Positions 7,941-16,688 of a stretch of 64,000 bases of DNA are shown here, one piece after another. The stretch spans positions 682,001-746,000 of the forward strand of contig NZ_CP151979.1 of assembly GCF_038593265.1 (NCBI RefSeq), in the 5' to 3' direction. Source of the stretch: Ureibacillus sp. FSL W7-1570. Its GTDB lineage: Bacteria; Bacillota; Bacilli; Bacillales_A; Planococcaceae. A program made the position numbers and the translations under genes. The notes below the pieces were generated by a model. The model ran no database searches, was not told the DNA's origin, and saw nothing but the letters and a program-made list of their open reading frames with translations. Within the stretch, counting starts at the first letter, position 1, and the number at the start of each line of letters is the position of its first letter.

Positions 7941-8849
7941 GTGCCGATTCATTTGTATATCGAACAGTATTTTCAACAATATCCGAAGGCAAGAAAAACG
8001 GGCATTGAAGTGAAAAACCCGCCTCTGGAAAAACGCCCGAAAGTGTTTAATGTGGAAGATCGACTCGTTTCGATAGGGAATATGCAAGTTCCAATCCGTA
8101 TTTATGAACCGAATGGAAAAAAGAGACATCCAATATTGATTTTTCTCCACGGAGGAACTTTTATTCCTGGCGGTGTCGAAAGCCATGATGTCAGTTGCCG
8201 GTTGATCTGTTCTTTATCGGGTTATAAAGTGGTTGCGGTCGATTATTGCACCAATGAAAACGTTTCGAACATGTTCCGGCAATGTGACGTTGTGGCGAAG
8301 TGGATTGTTGATCATGCCGAAGAATTGGGAGGCCTTTCAGAAGAAATGGCAATCGGCGGGCCAAGCATCGGCGCCCATTTTGCCGCAAGGATTGTTCTGA
8401 ATTTCATCATTCAAGGCGATTTTCGATTTAAGAAGCAGATATTGTTTTATCCCATCATTGATTTCAATGATCAGGTGAAGAACAGCCCCCATTTTTCAAG
8501 AATGCTTTTTAATGGAAAATACGGCCTTGATCTCACAATGCATTCTTTGAATTTCTCCGAACATGATACATCTATTTCCTATTATGCGCCCCTTTACGAA
8601 AATAATAAGTATTTAACACAAATACCGCCCACCTTAATCTTGACGGCAGAATATGATCCGTTATGCGATGAAGGAGAACATTATGCAGAGAATTTGCGGA
8701 AAGCCGGTGCTGATGTAAGGCTCGTACGCTTTGATGGAAATGTTCACGGGTTTATGCAAAATTTTCCTGGTTCGCCGGATTATATGCGAGGTTACGACAT
8801 CACTGCGGAATTTTTGTCTGTTCCATCCCTCATTTCACATGTGTTGTGA
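7941..8849 (+). CDS. Alpha/beta hydrolase, HSL-type esterase/lipase
   Basis: This 302-residue cytoplasmic hydrolase has the oxyanion-hole motif HGGTF (about residue 70, HGGG-like), the nucleophile elbow GGPSIGAHF (GxSxG, Ser about 136), the acid in TAEYDPLCDEG and the histidine in GNVHGFMQ. This order is typical of the hormone-sensitive-lipase/acetyl-hydrolase family (alpha/beta-hydrolase-3). Initiation is at GTG 7941, 6 nt after AAAGGAGTG. There is no signal peptide. The natural ester substrate cannot be told from sequence. It is monocistronic, converging on the CorC-like gene. Confidence 0.86.
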   Translation: MPIHLYIEQYFQQYPKARKTGIEVKNPPLEKRPKVFNVEDRLVSIGNMQVPIRIYEPNGKKRHPILIFLHGGTFIPGGVESHDVSCRLICSLSGYKVVAVDYCTNENVSNMFRQCDVVAKWIVDHAEELGGLSEEMAIGGPSIGAHFAARIVLNFIIQGDFRFKKQILFYPIIDFNDQVKNSPHFSRMLFNGKYGLDLTMHSLNFSEHDTSISYYAPLYENNKYLTQIPPTLILTAEYDPLCDEGEHYAENLRKAGADVRLVRFDGNVHGFMQNFPGSPDYMRGYDITAEFLSVPSLISHVL

Positions 8850-8860
8850 CATCAAATCAA

Positions 8861-8886
8861 AAGGGAAGCCGGATTGGACTTCCCTT
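8861..8886. terminator. Bidirectional terminator between esterase and CorC-like genes
   Basis: AAGGGAAG/CTTCCCTT with a 10-nt loop has T-rich flanks on both strands; its right arm overlaps the minus-strand stop codon. Confidence 0.75.
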
Positions 8887-10195
8887 ATTTTTCCGCTTCT
8901 TTTTTGTCCTTTTCCAATATCGTTAAAATGACCATTTCAATCCGATTTTGTTCAAATTCGAGGATTTGGAACCTCAAGTTTTCATATTCGATGACTTTAT
9001 TTTGTTTTGGATACCGTCCCAATTGTTCCAGCAAAAAGCCGTTGAGCGTGTCAAAATCCTCGGATGGCAGATGGATCCCCAATTCATCTTCAATTTTATA
9101 TAAATGGGTGATTCCTTTAATCAAATATTGATTTGGAGCAATTTTTTGAATTTCCTTTTCTTCTTCATGGGTTTCGCTATGGATTTCCCCCACGATTTCT
9201 TCAATGACATCTTCTATCGTCACCAATCCTTCTGTACCACCGTATTCATCAATAACAATGGCCATATGAACATTGCTCTTTTTCATCGTTTGGAACAATA
9301 TATCGATTGTTAGCGAATCGATGACAAAGGTTGGTTTTCGCAATATTACCCTCAAATTAAACGGTTTTGTCCCCCAGTTCAAATGAAGCAATAAATCTTT
9401 CACATGCAAAATTCCAACGATATGATCGATATCTTCTTCATAAACGGGATAGCGGGTATATCGGTTTTCATTGACAATTGCCAACGTTTCTTCCAAAGTC
9501 GCTTCCATCGGGATGGCAACGATATCTACCCGGTGGGTGAAAATATCCGTTACCGATTTGTCATTGAATTCAAATACGTTTTGGATCATTCTGCTTTCGC
9601 TTTTTTTGATGGTTCCCTGAATATCGCCCAATTCGACCATCATCCGGATTTGTTCTTCCGTAGCCTCTTCACGGATGACTTTCTCATTCATTTTCAACAG
9701 ACGAAGAACTGCATTCGTTGAAAAACTGAGCACTTTTACAAGTGGATAACATACATAAAAAATCAACGTCAGTGGCAATGCCACCATATTGGCAACACTT
9801 TCATACCGCTGCAATGCGATTTTTTTCGGCACCAGTTCCCCAAATACGAGGGTAAAATAAGATAAAACGGCAGTAATGACGATAACGGAAAGAATATCGA
9901 GCACTTCCAGGGATAAAGGGATGCCCAGGTCAAATAAAACTTGGGCAAAACGGTCCGAAAAATTATCTGCAGCGAAGGCGCTTGCCAAGAAACCCGCCAA
10001 TGTAATCCCGATTTGGATGGTGCTTAAAAAACGGCTCGGTTCGGAAATTAATTTATCCAATAATTTTGCTTTACGGTCGCCTTTTTCCGCCAAATTTTTT
10101 ATTTTTATTTCATTCAATTCCACAAGCGAAAATTCAGATGCGGCAAAAAAGGCGTTTAATAATACAAGGAAAATCAATACGATGAAAGTCGTCAT
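8885..10195 (-). CDS. CNNM/CorC (hemolysin-C-like) membrane protein
   Basis: The 436-residue protein has the full family layout: an N-terminal DUF21/CNNM membrane domain with about four helices (residues 1-180, including FAASEFSLVE and GELVPKKIALQR), a CBS pair (about 200-330, including MVELGDIQGTIKKSE, TRYPVYEED and VIDEYGGTEGLVTIEDVIEEIVGEI), and a C-terminal CorC/HlyC-associated domain (about 350-430). Related proteins take part in Mg2+/Co2+ export or homeostasis; B. subtilis has several paralogues such as YhdP and YrkA. It is monocistronic. Substrate is an inference from the family. Confidence 0.9.
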   Translation of the reverse strand: MTTFIVLIFLVLLNAFFAASEFSLVELNEIKIKNLAEKGDRKAKLLDKLISEPSRFLSTIQIGITLAGFLASAFAADNFSDRFAQVLFDLGIPLSLEVLDILSVIVITAVLSYFTLVFGELVPKKIALQRYESVANMVALPLTLIFYVCYPLVKVLSFSTNAVLRLLKMNEKVIREEATEEQIRMMVELGDIQGTIKKSESRMIQNVFEFNDKSVTDIFTHRVDIVAIPMEATLEETLAIVNENRYTRYPVYEEDIDHIVGILHVKDLLLHLNWGTKPFNLRVILRKPTFVIDSLTIDILFQTMKKSNVHMAIVIDEYGGTEGLVTIEDVIEEIVGEIHSETHEEEKEIQKIAPNQYLIKGITHLYKIEDELGIHLPSEDFDTLNGFLLEQLGRYPKQNKVIEYENLRFQILEFEQNRIEMVILTILEKDKKEAEK

Positions 10196-10401
10196 GATAC
10201 TAGCCCTCCAGTAACAGGGGTGATTACCTATATTTTAGCAGAGAGCATAAAATTGGTTAAAACTTTTCAAAGTATGGTTCTTACAAAATGTTGACGGGAT
10301 GGCAGTTGATCGGCATCATCATTCGGCCAAACTTTTTTATTTTCAACGAGAACTATTTATGAGATAAATATTGGTAAGAATAAGGGAGAGGAGTGGGAGA
10401 T

Positions 10402-11118
10402 TTGAGCAAAATCGAAACGGTTGTCAATTGGCTTCAGTCATCGAAAAAAACAGTCGTGTTGACTGGCGCCGGCATGTCTACAGAAAGCGGAGTTCCTGAT
10501 TTCCGTTCCGCATCCGGTTGGTGGACGAAAACGGATCCCCAGCAAGTGGCGACGGTGGATGCGTTAGAATCCAATTACCCTCTGTTTCATGAATTTTATT
10601 CCATGAGAATTCAATTGCTTGATAAATGTTCTCCCCACAAAGGCCATTACATTCTGGCGGATTGGGAGAAAAGAGGGATTCTTCATCATATTGCCACCCA
10701 AAATGTGGACGGTTTTCATTCCAAGGCGGGAAGCAGGAAGGTGGACGAACTGCACGGCTCAATTTATACGTTCCGCTGCCATTCTTGCGGAAGAGATGCT
10801 TCAAAAGAAGCCTTTTTGGCAAAGGAACGCTGCGCCCATTGCCAAGGCTGTTTGAGGCCGAATGTCGTCCTTTTTGGTGAAATGTTGCCAGAGAATGCTT
10901 GGAGAAGCGCTTTATCCAATATTCAAAGTGCGGACGTCGTCATCGTGATCGGAACAAGCCTGGAAGTGTATCCGGTCAATCAGCTTCCGATGATGACGAA
11001 AGGGAAGAAGGTCTACATTAATAAAGAAGCGGCGTCCCACGCATCTTATTTCGATTGCATTTTGGAAGGGAAAGCGAAAGAAGTTATAATGGAGCTGGAT
11101 GACCGGCTAATTGGATAG
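10402..11118 (+). CDS. Sirtuin, NAD-dependent protein deacylase
   Basis: This 238-residue Sir2-family enzyme removes acyl groups from lysines using NAD. The Rossmann motif GAGMSTESGVPDFRS (about residues 24-38), TQNVDGFH, the catalytic-base His in ELHGS, and the zinc-binding set CHSCG with CAHCQGC are visible, followed by GTSLEVYPVNQLP. I prefer TTG 10402 (8 nt after GAGGAG) over the in-frame GTG 10393, whose Shine-Dalgarno would be too close. It has no operon partner. B. subtilis SrtN is the nearest-named counterpart; exact acyl preference is unknown. Confidence 0.9.
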   Translation: MSKIETVVNWLQSSKKTVVLTGAGMSTESGVPDFRSASGWWTKTDPQQVATVDALESNYPLFHEFYSMRIQLLDKCSPHKGHYILADWEKRGILHHIATQNVDGFHSKAGSRKVDELHGSIYTFRCHSCGRDASKEAFLAKERCAHCQGCLRPNVVLFGEMLPENAWRSALSNIQSADVVIVIGTSLEVYPVNQLPMMTKGKKVYINKEAASHASYFDCILEGKAKEVIMELDDRLIG

Positions 11119-11190
11119 CTGTTCGGGGTTCCAAAGAAGGTTGGGAGGATAATCTCATATGAATTATCCTCTTTTATCGTTTTAAAGGGC

Positions 11191-11661
11191 TTATTGAATT
11201 TCTAATTTATATAATCGCTCGATCGGCGAATCTTTCCGAAACGTTTGGACTTCCCCGATGAACTTCCAACCGAATTTTTCATATAATCCCATGTGTTTTG
11301 TATATAAGTACAGTTCGTTTAAATTCGCTTTTTTCGCATTTTCATTGACGGTGTTCATTAATGTGCGGAAAACGTTTTTTCCCCGGAATTTTTCATCCAC
11401 ATAAACATTGATCAACCAAGGATACAGATCCGGCCTGCTTTCCAAATCATCAAACATGGCCAGTTGGTACATGCCTGCAGGTTCATCCCCGATCATTGCG
11501 ACAAAGGTTTGGGGCAACCGCACTTCATTTAATGAATGTTCCAAATTGCACCGCACCTCTTCGAAACTCTTTCCGTCCCTTAATCCCCACCAGTGATAAT
11601 TCCATTCGCATATTTTTTCAAAGATCGGATGATTTTTGTCCACCAATTTTATGATTTTCAT
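11191..11661 (-). CDS. GNAT-family N-acetyltransferase
   Basis: This 156-residue acetyltransferase contains the acetyl-CoA-binding region YVDEKFRGKNVFRTLMNTVNENAKK (about residues 90-115; RGKNVF stands for the Q/RxxGxG/A loop) and the C-terminal LYTKHMGLYEKFGWKFIGE, typical of GNAT proteins. I start at the internal ATG 11661, preceded by GGAAAGGAAA, instead of the upstream in-frame ATG 11709, which lacks a ribosome site. Substrate unknown. It is monocistronic and convergent with the sirtuin gene. Confidence 0.83.
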   Translation of the reverse strand: MKIIKLVDKNHPIFEKICEWNYHWWGLRDGKSFEEVRCNLEHSLNEVRLPQTFVAMIGDEPAGMYQLAMFDDLESRPDLYPWLINVYVDEKFRGKNVFRTLMNTVNENAKKANLNELYLYTKHMGLYEKFGWKFIGEVQTFRKDSPIERLYKLEIQ

Positions 11662-11889
11662 CGGCGCCGTTTCCTTTCCATCGTTGTACATTCCCTTGTA
11701 TGTTACCATATGGCGACATCCAAAATCACTCGCTTTTGTGGGGCTTTTTATCGGAAAATGGGGTAAGCAAAATTCTGAAAAAAGAAAATCGGAGAATAAA
11801 TGATGGAGATTATTGAATGTTTAATGATTGAATTTTTTATGCAACAGCACCTAAAATAGGATGGACTACATCTAGAGAGGTGCATACAT

Positions 11890-12726
11890 ATGTGGATAGG
11901 GGCGGCATTGGCCACAATGTTTTGCTTTGGAACGAATAATATGATTTTCAAGTGGAGTACGACAAAAGGGTACTCGAAAATACATATCCAGCTTTATTTT
12001 TATTTGATCGCCTTTTTGTTGGCTTTGGGCTATGGCCTGATGACGGGAATCCATGCAATGAACTTGGCGACAATCGTTCTGGGGGCATTGATCGGCATAT
12101 TAAATACGAACGGCAACATCCAAATGTCCAAAGCCTTCGAAAAAGGGCCGGCAAGCATCACCAGTTCGCTCATCAGTTTGAACACCATTATTCCGATTTT
12201 AAGTGCCGCGTTGATATTCCATGAACATATCACCGTTTTGCAATGGACGGGCATTATCATCATGTTGTGCTCCGCCGTGGTGATTCAATATTCGCCTTCA
12301 AGCAATGTGCATGCGGAATATTTGCCTTGGATGATCAGAATTTGCCTCGCCATTCTGTCATTAGGGATTCTAGGAATTTTGATGAAAGCATCGACTTATT
12401 TGCATATTGAGCCGCTCAATACTTTAATTTGCATGTATGGCGGCGGGGCGGTTTATTTGATTGCAAATAGTCTTGTCCAAAAAGAAAACTGGCAGCCTTC
12501 CGAATTGAAAGTGGGCGCCGTTGTCGGTTTGTTGAGCGTGATCGCCTACAGCTGCTATTTCTTCGCTTTGCAAAAAGGAATCGCAAGCATAGTTTTCTCC
12601 ATCGTTTCGTTAAGCTGTTTGGTGGTCGTTTGCGGAAGTTGCCTGATCTTCCACGAAAGGCTCAAAACTTATCAGATTATTGGTGTTATCACCGCGCTGT
12701 TGGGCATCATTTTTACAAAAATATAG
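11890..12726 (+). CDS. EamA/DMT-superfamily transporter
   Basis: This 278-residue protein has about ten hydrophobic segments in two EamA-like repeats (about residues 1-137 and 150-277). The ends of the repeats look typical (FHEHITVLQWTGIIIMLCSAVV, and FHERLKTYQIIGVITALLGIIFTK). The start follows GAGAGGTG. DMT permeases move amino acids, nucleotides or drug-like compounds; which one is not predictable here. Confidence 0.85.
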   Translation: MWIGAALATMFCFGTNNMIFKWSTTKGYSKIHIQLYFYLIAFLLALGYGLMTGIHAMNLATIVLGALIGILNTNGNIQMSKAFEKGPASITSSLISLNTIIPILSAALIFHEHITVLQWTGIIIMLCSAVVIQYSPSSNVHAEYLPWMIRICLAILSLGILGILMKASTYLHIEPLNTLICMYGGGAVYLIANSLVQKENWQPSELKVGAVVGLLSVIAYSCYFFALQKGIASIVFSIVSLSCLVVVCGSCLIFHERLKTYQIIGVITALLGIIFTKI

Positions 12727-12847
12727 GATTGGGTGATTGTCATGACGTGAGGGCTGATTCGGCCCTCATTTTTCATTTCCATGAACAATTAATCAAGTTG
12801 TTCAATATATATAAATATGGAAACATAAATAGAAAAGAGGTACGCAA

Positions 12848-13498
12848 GTGGTTACTTATCATTGGGGTGTTGATTCATCGCAAAAAGTGACGACAGACCT
12901 TTATAATTGTGTTTTGAACAATTACGGGAAGCCGGAGTTTTGGGGAAGATATTTGACCCGTGTCGAAGGGGCATCAGAAGGTTTGGATCGCGAAGAAATT
13001 GAACTGCTCCATAATAGTGGTACAAAATTGCTGCCAATCTACAACGATTTTAAAAGAGCGGTAGGGGAAAATGAAGGAAGAGTGGTGGCGATGTTTGCCT
13101 CTTATCATGCAAAAAGGCTTGGCATCCGGAAGGGAACACCGATTTTCGCCAATGTCGAACGTTTTTTTGATGTGGATGGCAGTTGGATCCGTGGATATGT
13201 CAATTACATGTATAATACGGATTTTAAACCGGGCTTTTATCACGATCCGACGGAAGGAAACTTTGCAAAAGCCTATTGCGAGGCGGTCAATCAAGATCCG
13301 TTGGTGGCGAATCAGGCCATCTTATGGAGTGCGGAGCCTGATCCGGGGGTGACAAAAGCACAATTGGCCCCAAAATTTGATCCGGCGAAAGTGCCTTGTG
13401 AAGGAAATGTCTGGATTTGGCAATACGGAAGAAATTCAAGAACATGTCCTATTGATACGAACTTGGCGGACAGCCGTTTATTTGAAATGTTATATTAG
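12848..13498 (+). CDS. DUF1906 (Rv2525c-like) glycoside-hydrolase-like protein
   Basis: The 216-residue protein resembles DUF1906, a TIM-barrel domain related to GH25-like hydrolases and found in Rv2525c: it begins YHWGVDSSQ, and continues with FWGRYLTR, LLPIYNDF, GTPIFANVERFFDVDGSWIRGYVNYMY and ends VWIWQYGRNSRTCPIDTNLADSRLF. There is no signal peptide, so it is cytoplasmic or, in a spore-former, may be deposited in the spore. Initiation is at GTG 12848, 9 nt after AGAGG. Enzyme activity is not shown for the family as far as I know. Overlapping GTAAA/TTTAC palindromes lie just downstream. Confidence 0.75.
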   Translation: MVTYHWGVDSSQKVTTDLYNCVLNNYGKPEFWGRYLTRVEGASEGLDREEIELLHNSGTKLLPIYNDFKRAVGENEGRVVAMFASYHAKRLGIRKGTPIFANVERFFDVDGSWIRGYVNYMYNTDFKPGFYHDPTEGNFAKAYCEAVNQDPLVANQAILWSAEPDPGVTKAQLAPKFDPAKVPCEGNVWIWQYGRNSRTCPIDTNLADSRLFEMLY

Positions 13499-13507
13499 AT
13501 ACAAGGA

Positions 13508-13542
13508 TTTTGTAAATGAAGTTTACAAAAATAATTGTAAAC
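13508..13542. repeat. Two overlapping GTAAA/TTTAC palindromes
   Basis: TTTTGTAAA-N5-TTTACAAAA (13508-13530) is a perfect inverted repeat, and its right arm takes part in a second one, GTTTACAA-N6-TTGTAAAC (13521-13542). There is no T-run, so it is not a normal terminator. This looks like a protein-binding site or a processing hairpin at the 3' end of the DUF1906 gene. Confidence 0.6.
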
Positions 13543-13669
13543 ATGTTGATGAAATAAACGCTGTTCAACAGTTATAGGAAAAGGTTAGGGGGAATTTTTA
13601 TTTGTTATGGGAATTTTCCCTTTATTCAAGTAATCAAATTTGATATAAAAAGCAAATTTTTAATAATAA

Positions 13670-13849
13670 TACAAAGAATATGCGGGAAGAATCGTTCAGC
13701 ATGTTGAAGGAAGATTAAACAGCCCATTCGAAACATCCGGAAGCATTTCGGCAATTGCTTCCGCTACAGAACAAGAACTTGGCACGATGCAGGAAATCGC
13801 CGATGAAGCCCAAAAGATGGTCCTTGAATACATCCACTCAGAAATTTAA
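13670..13849 (+). pseudogene. Remnant of a methyl-accepting chemotaxis protein C-terminus
   Basis: A 59-codon frame without a start codon ends in a sequence like the end of an MCP signalling domain: GSISAIASATEQELGTMQEIADEAQKM recalls the heptad pattern of such proteins. The upstream part of the gene is missing, so this is a truncated relic. The remaining bases of 13499-13980 contain palindromes and a terminator. Confidence 0.42.
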
Positions 13850-13883
13850 ATTTTATTCTGGACTGCCAGCAAATTTTCATTCC

Positions 13884-13917
13884 AAGAAGGCGCAAGAAAA
13901 TATCGCCTTCTTTTTTT
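13884..13917 (+). terminator. Intrinsic terminator after MCP remnant
   Basis: AAGAAGGCG/CGCCTTCTT with an 11-nt loop is followed by T7. It shows that a transcribed gene once ended here. Confidence 0.82.
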
Positions 13918-13980
13918 GTATGAGTCAATTGAATCGGGGAACAATACATAGCAAAAAGATTGGGTTGTGTGGAACCATTG

Positions 13981-14910
13981 ATGAAAAGAAGTTTAATCCT
14001 TTTGCTATTACTGACCTTTTTCAAGCAGCCGGTTGCAACCGGTGCTTATTTTGACTCGATATTGCCACTTACCGGAGAAAGAAAGATCGATCTCATTGAT
14101 CCTTATACCAAAGAAGTCATACACACTTTTCATCCTGAAGATTATTGGATTGAACTGGACGTAAGGATTTTCAAGGAAGAAGTGGAAAATTGGATTCAGG
14201 AAATTCAACCAAAATATTTTAAAGAAATGACACTGGATCGGATTGATACCGATGGCGAAATCATCAAAGGCACACCGAAAACGGAAATCAATGCCTCCTT
14301 ATTGACTGAAGAGGTATTAAAGCGGGCTTTTACAGGAGGCAGAATCGAAATTCCGTTAAAAGTGACCGAAAGCAATTATCGGCCAACGGATGTGCCTCAT
14401 TTGAAGGAAGTGGTGATTGCCACTTATACCACCCGTTTCAACCCGAATCAGACGGGCAGAAGCAAAAATATCGAAATTTCGGCGGCCGCCATCCATAATG
14501 TGATCGTCGGAAGCGGGGACAAATTCTCTTTCAATTCCATCGTGGGGCCAAGAGAAATTGCCAATGGCTATCAAATGGCTCCGGAAATTGTCAACGGTAA
14601 GTTAGTCATGGGAATCGGCGGGGGAATCTGCCAAACTTCATCCACTTTATTCAATGCTGTTGATCAGCTGTCAGTGGAGATCATTGAAAGACATCATCAT
14701 TCAAAGGATGTGGGATATGTCCCAAAAGGGAGAGACGCAACGGTTTCCTTTTATGGGGGATTGGATTTCCAATTTATTAATACGACGGGAGTCCCTTTCC
14801 TCATCCAAACGTATTACAGGCCGGGTTCCCTTACTGTCGTTATCAGGACGTCCAAAGAATATGCGGAATTGATGCAAAATGAATTGGCAAAAAACGATGA
14901 ATCCCCTTAA
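13981..14910 (+). CDS. VanW-family secreted or membrane-anchored protein
   Basis: This 309-residue protein begins with a signal peptide or anchor (MKRSLILLLLLTFF, residues 1-20). A poorly conserved central region (about 30-140) is followed by a VanW domain (about 150-280): GDKFSFNSIVGPRE, then the hallmark GIGGGICQTSSTLFNA and ERHHHSKDVGYVPKGRDATV. VanW was named from a vancomycin-resistance cluster but its function is unknown; B. subtilis YoaR is similar. I chose ATG 13981 because it opens the signal peptide; an in-frame TTG at 13960 is possible. Confidence 0.85.
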   Translation: MKRSLILLLLLTFFKQPVATGAYFDSILPLTGERKIDLIDPYTKEVIHTFHPEDYWIELDVRIFKEEVENWIQEIQPKYFKEMTLDRIDTDGEIIKGTPKTEINASLLTEEVLKRAFTGGRIEIPLKVTESNYRPTDVPHLKEVVIATYTTRFNPNQTGRSKNIEISAAAIHNVIVGSGDKFSFNSIVGPREIANGYQMAPEIVNGKLVMGIGGGICQTSSTLFNAVDQLSVEIIERHHHSKDVGYVPKGRDATVSFYGGLDFQFINTTGVPFLIQTYYRPGSLTVVIRTSKEYAELMQNELAKNDESP

Positions 14911-14927
14911 AATTTCATTTCATAGTT
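14898..14927 (+). promoter_or_regulatory. Sigma-G-like sporulation promoter for tlp
   Basis: TGAATC-N17-CATAGTT agrees well with the sigma-G consensus (TGAATA, 17-18, CATACTA). It overlaps the stop codon of the VanW gene and lies about 50 bp before tlp, as expected for a forespore-expressed spore protein. Confidence 0.65.
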
Positions 14928-14975
14928 CCTCTGAATCAACTCAAAATAAGACTGAACAATAAAAAAGGAGGAGAG

Positions 14976-15215
14976 ATGGCAATGACAAACCGCAAACCGA
15001 AACCTGACGACCGTTCCGATAATGTGGAAAAATTACAGAACATGATTCAAAATACAATCGAAAATTACCGTGAAGCAGAAGCAAGTATGGAATTTGCCGG
15101 ACCTGAAGAAAGAGAAAAGATCAAAGCGAAAAATGAACGGCGAAAAAAAGCGATTGAAGGTTTCCGAAAAGAAGTGAAGGAAGAAGCGGCTGCCCGTGAA
15201 AACGGGGAAGTCTAA
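14976..15215 (+). CDS. tlp: Small acid-soluble spore protein Tlp
   Basis: The 79-residue hydrophilic protein matches Tlp strongly from memory: KPDDRSDNVEKLQNMIQNTIE, EAEASMEFA, KNERRKKAIEGFRKEV and AARENG are family hallmarks. Tlp is a minor small acid-soluble protein made in the forespore under sigma G. An AAGGAGG site precedes two possible ATGs (14976 and 14982). This is the clearest sign that the organism forms spores. Confidence 0.94.
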   Translation: MAMTNRKPKPDDRSDNVEKLQNMIQNTIENYREAEASMEFAGPEEREKIKAKNERRKKAIEGFRKEVKEEAAARENGEV

Positions 15216-15224
15216 TGATCATAT

Positions 15225-15256
15225 GGAAACTGGCGACTGGCCAGTTTCCTTTTTAT
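15225..15256 (+). terminator. Terminator of tlp
   Basis: GGAAACTGGC/GCCAGTTTCC with a 5-nt loop is followed by TTTTTATTTT. Confidence 0.85.
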
Positions 15257-15344
15257 TTTGCAATTGAAATTTCTTTTTTTATAATTAATATTGTGTTTGA
15301 AAATAGATTTCGAAAACTGTGAGTTTTTTGGGGGGGAATTCAGG

Positions 15345-15713
15345 ATGAATATGGTAGAAACGCTTATCAATCAAAGCCAAAACGTCATGGAACTGATGAA
15401 ACAATTGAAAAAGGTTGCATCCAAGAAAGGAAGCAAACGGGCTGAATTGATTGAGAAATTCACTGCCAACCATCATTCATTTAATGTTTATACATATGCC
15501 AGCGAGGAAGCGAGACAATCGAAGGAAGTGGATACATTAAAACTGAAGTTGGATGAATTCAGCAGCCAATTCGATGCAGCCCGTTATGAAGATGACGGGG
15601 AAGTGAATGTAGAGCAAGTGCATGTTTTATATAAGGAAGTGCTGGTCGCGTACAACGATATGGTGATTGCCCTTGGGTACGACAAACATGTGATTGATAT
15701 TGAGAAATTTTAG
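15345..15713 (+). CDS. Small helical protein of unknown function
   Basis: This 122-residue soluble protein is rich in charged residues and probably almost all alpha-helical (QSQNVMELMKQLKKVASKKGSKRAELIEKF, LKLKLDEFSSQF). I do not recognise the family with confidence. The start at ATG 15345 follows a run of seven G residues, which can serve as a strong though unusual Shine-Dalgarno; ATG 15351 is an alternative. It lies between tlp and the yneR-plsY genes with its own terminator. Confidence 0.7.
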   Translation: MNMVETLINQSQNVMELMKQLKKVASKKGSKRAELIEKFTANHHSFNVYTYASEEARQSKEVDTLKLKLDEFSSQFDAARYEDDGEVNVEQVHVLYKEVLVAYNDMVIALGYDKHVIDIEKF

Positions 15714-15720
15714 TCCAATA

Positions 15721-15768
15721 AAAAAAGAAGCGGATCTTTTGGCGTGCTTTCAGATCCGCTTCTTTTTT
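15721..15768. terminator. Bidirectional terminator
   Basis: AAAAAAGAAGCGGATC/GATCCGCTTCTTTTTT is a perfect 16-bp stem with A- and T-runs, serving both the helical-protein gene (+) and the yneR gene (-). Confidence 0.9.
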
Positions 15769-16057
15769 AATTTTTATAACTATATTCCAGTTCCTCCGTT
15801 TCCGGATTGACAGTAACGTATAAATCATGTTCATTGAAAAACCATACATCATCTTTTTCAATATAGAAATGGATATCATCAATGACCGTTTCAATGCCGA
15901 TATCATGGGGTTGTTCCCGATTCATCCCAAGGGAAAAAGCTTCATGAAAAGGAGATGAACCGCCATAGCGGGCATAAAACCGGATATAATCACCTGCCGT
16001 TGCTTCCATTTCTTCCTTGAACCAAGATAATGCTTCCTCTGAAATGACGATTTTCAT
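15767..16057 (-). CDS. yneR: HesB/IscA-like domain protein, YneR-like
   Basis: This 96-residue protein resembles the HesB-like B. subtilis YneR: it starts MKIVISEEALSWFKEEM, and continues with YIRFYARYGGSSPFHEAFSLGM and VWFFNEHDLYVTVNPETEELEYSYKN. The three conserved cysteines of true A-type Fe-S scaffolds are absent, so it probably does not carry an Fe-S cluster. The gene lies just downstream of plsY, the same order as yneR-yneS in B. subtilis. ATG 16057 is preferred to TTG 16069. Confidence 0.85.
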   Translation of the reverse strand: MKIVISEEALSWFKEEMEATAGDYIRFYARYGGSSPFHEAFSLGMNREQPHDIGIETVIDDIHFYIEKDDVWFFNEHDLYVTVNPETEELEYSYKN

Positions 16058-16085
16058 TCCCCCAACCAAATCCTTTCAAGTAACA

Positions 16086-16688
16086 TTATAACCATTTCAC
16101 TTTCGGCTCAGTGCCTTCCTTGATGCGTTTAATATTGGAGCGGTGGCGGTAGATAATGAATGACGCCAATATCACAACCATTATAAATAATGCATAATCA
16201 CCTGTCACAATCCAATAAATAATACTATAAACGACGGCGATGAGCGAAATGAGCATGGAAGACAAGCTGACGATTTTGGTGATTTTTAATAGAATCAAAA
16301 ATCCAATCACAAGGAACACAAAGAATGGCCAGGAATATCCAAGCAACACCCCTCCGGATGTGGCGACGGCTTTCCCGCCCCGGAAACCGGCAAATATCGG
16401 GAACATATGTCCAAAAGCGGCGATTGCCCCCAAAATAAGAGGATGCACGCCGGTATCGCTGAAATAAGAGAAAGTCGGCAATAGCGTAGCAATGGTACCT
16501 TTTAATATGTCCATAACGGTTACAACAATTCCCGCTTTTTTCCCTAACACTCGGAAAGTGTTGGTGGCTCCTAAATTTCCGCTTCCATGTTCCCGGATGT
16601 CCGTTTTATAAAAAATTTTTCCAATCCATAAACCAGACGGAATCGAACCGATTAAATACGCACAGATGATTGCCAATACATTAATCAT
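16086..16688 (-). CDS. plsY: Acyl-phosphate:glycerol-3-phosphate acyltransferase PlsY
   Basis: PlsY transfers the acyl group of acyl-phosphate to glycerol-3-phosphate, the first step of phospholipid synthesis, at the membrane. The 200-residue protein has about five membrane segments and the conserved motifs [33 protein letters not shown], and [15 protein letters not shown] 16688 follows GAAAGGAATC and gives the usual family length; the in-frame upstream extension to 16802 lacks support. It is divergent from parE with a 420-bp gap. Confidence 0.94.
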   Translation of the reverse strand: MINVLAIICAYLIGSIPSGLWIGKIFYKTDIREHGSGNLGATNTFRVLGKKAGIVVTVMDILKGTIATLLPTFSYFSDTGVHPLILGAIAAFGHMFPIFAGFRGGKAVATSGGVLLGYSWPFFVFLVIGFLILLKITKIVSLSSMLISLIAVVYSIIYWIVTGDYALFIMVVILASFIIYRHRSNIKRIKEGTEPKVKWL

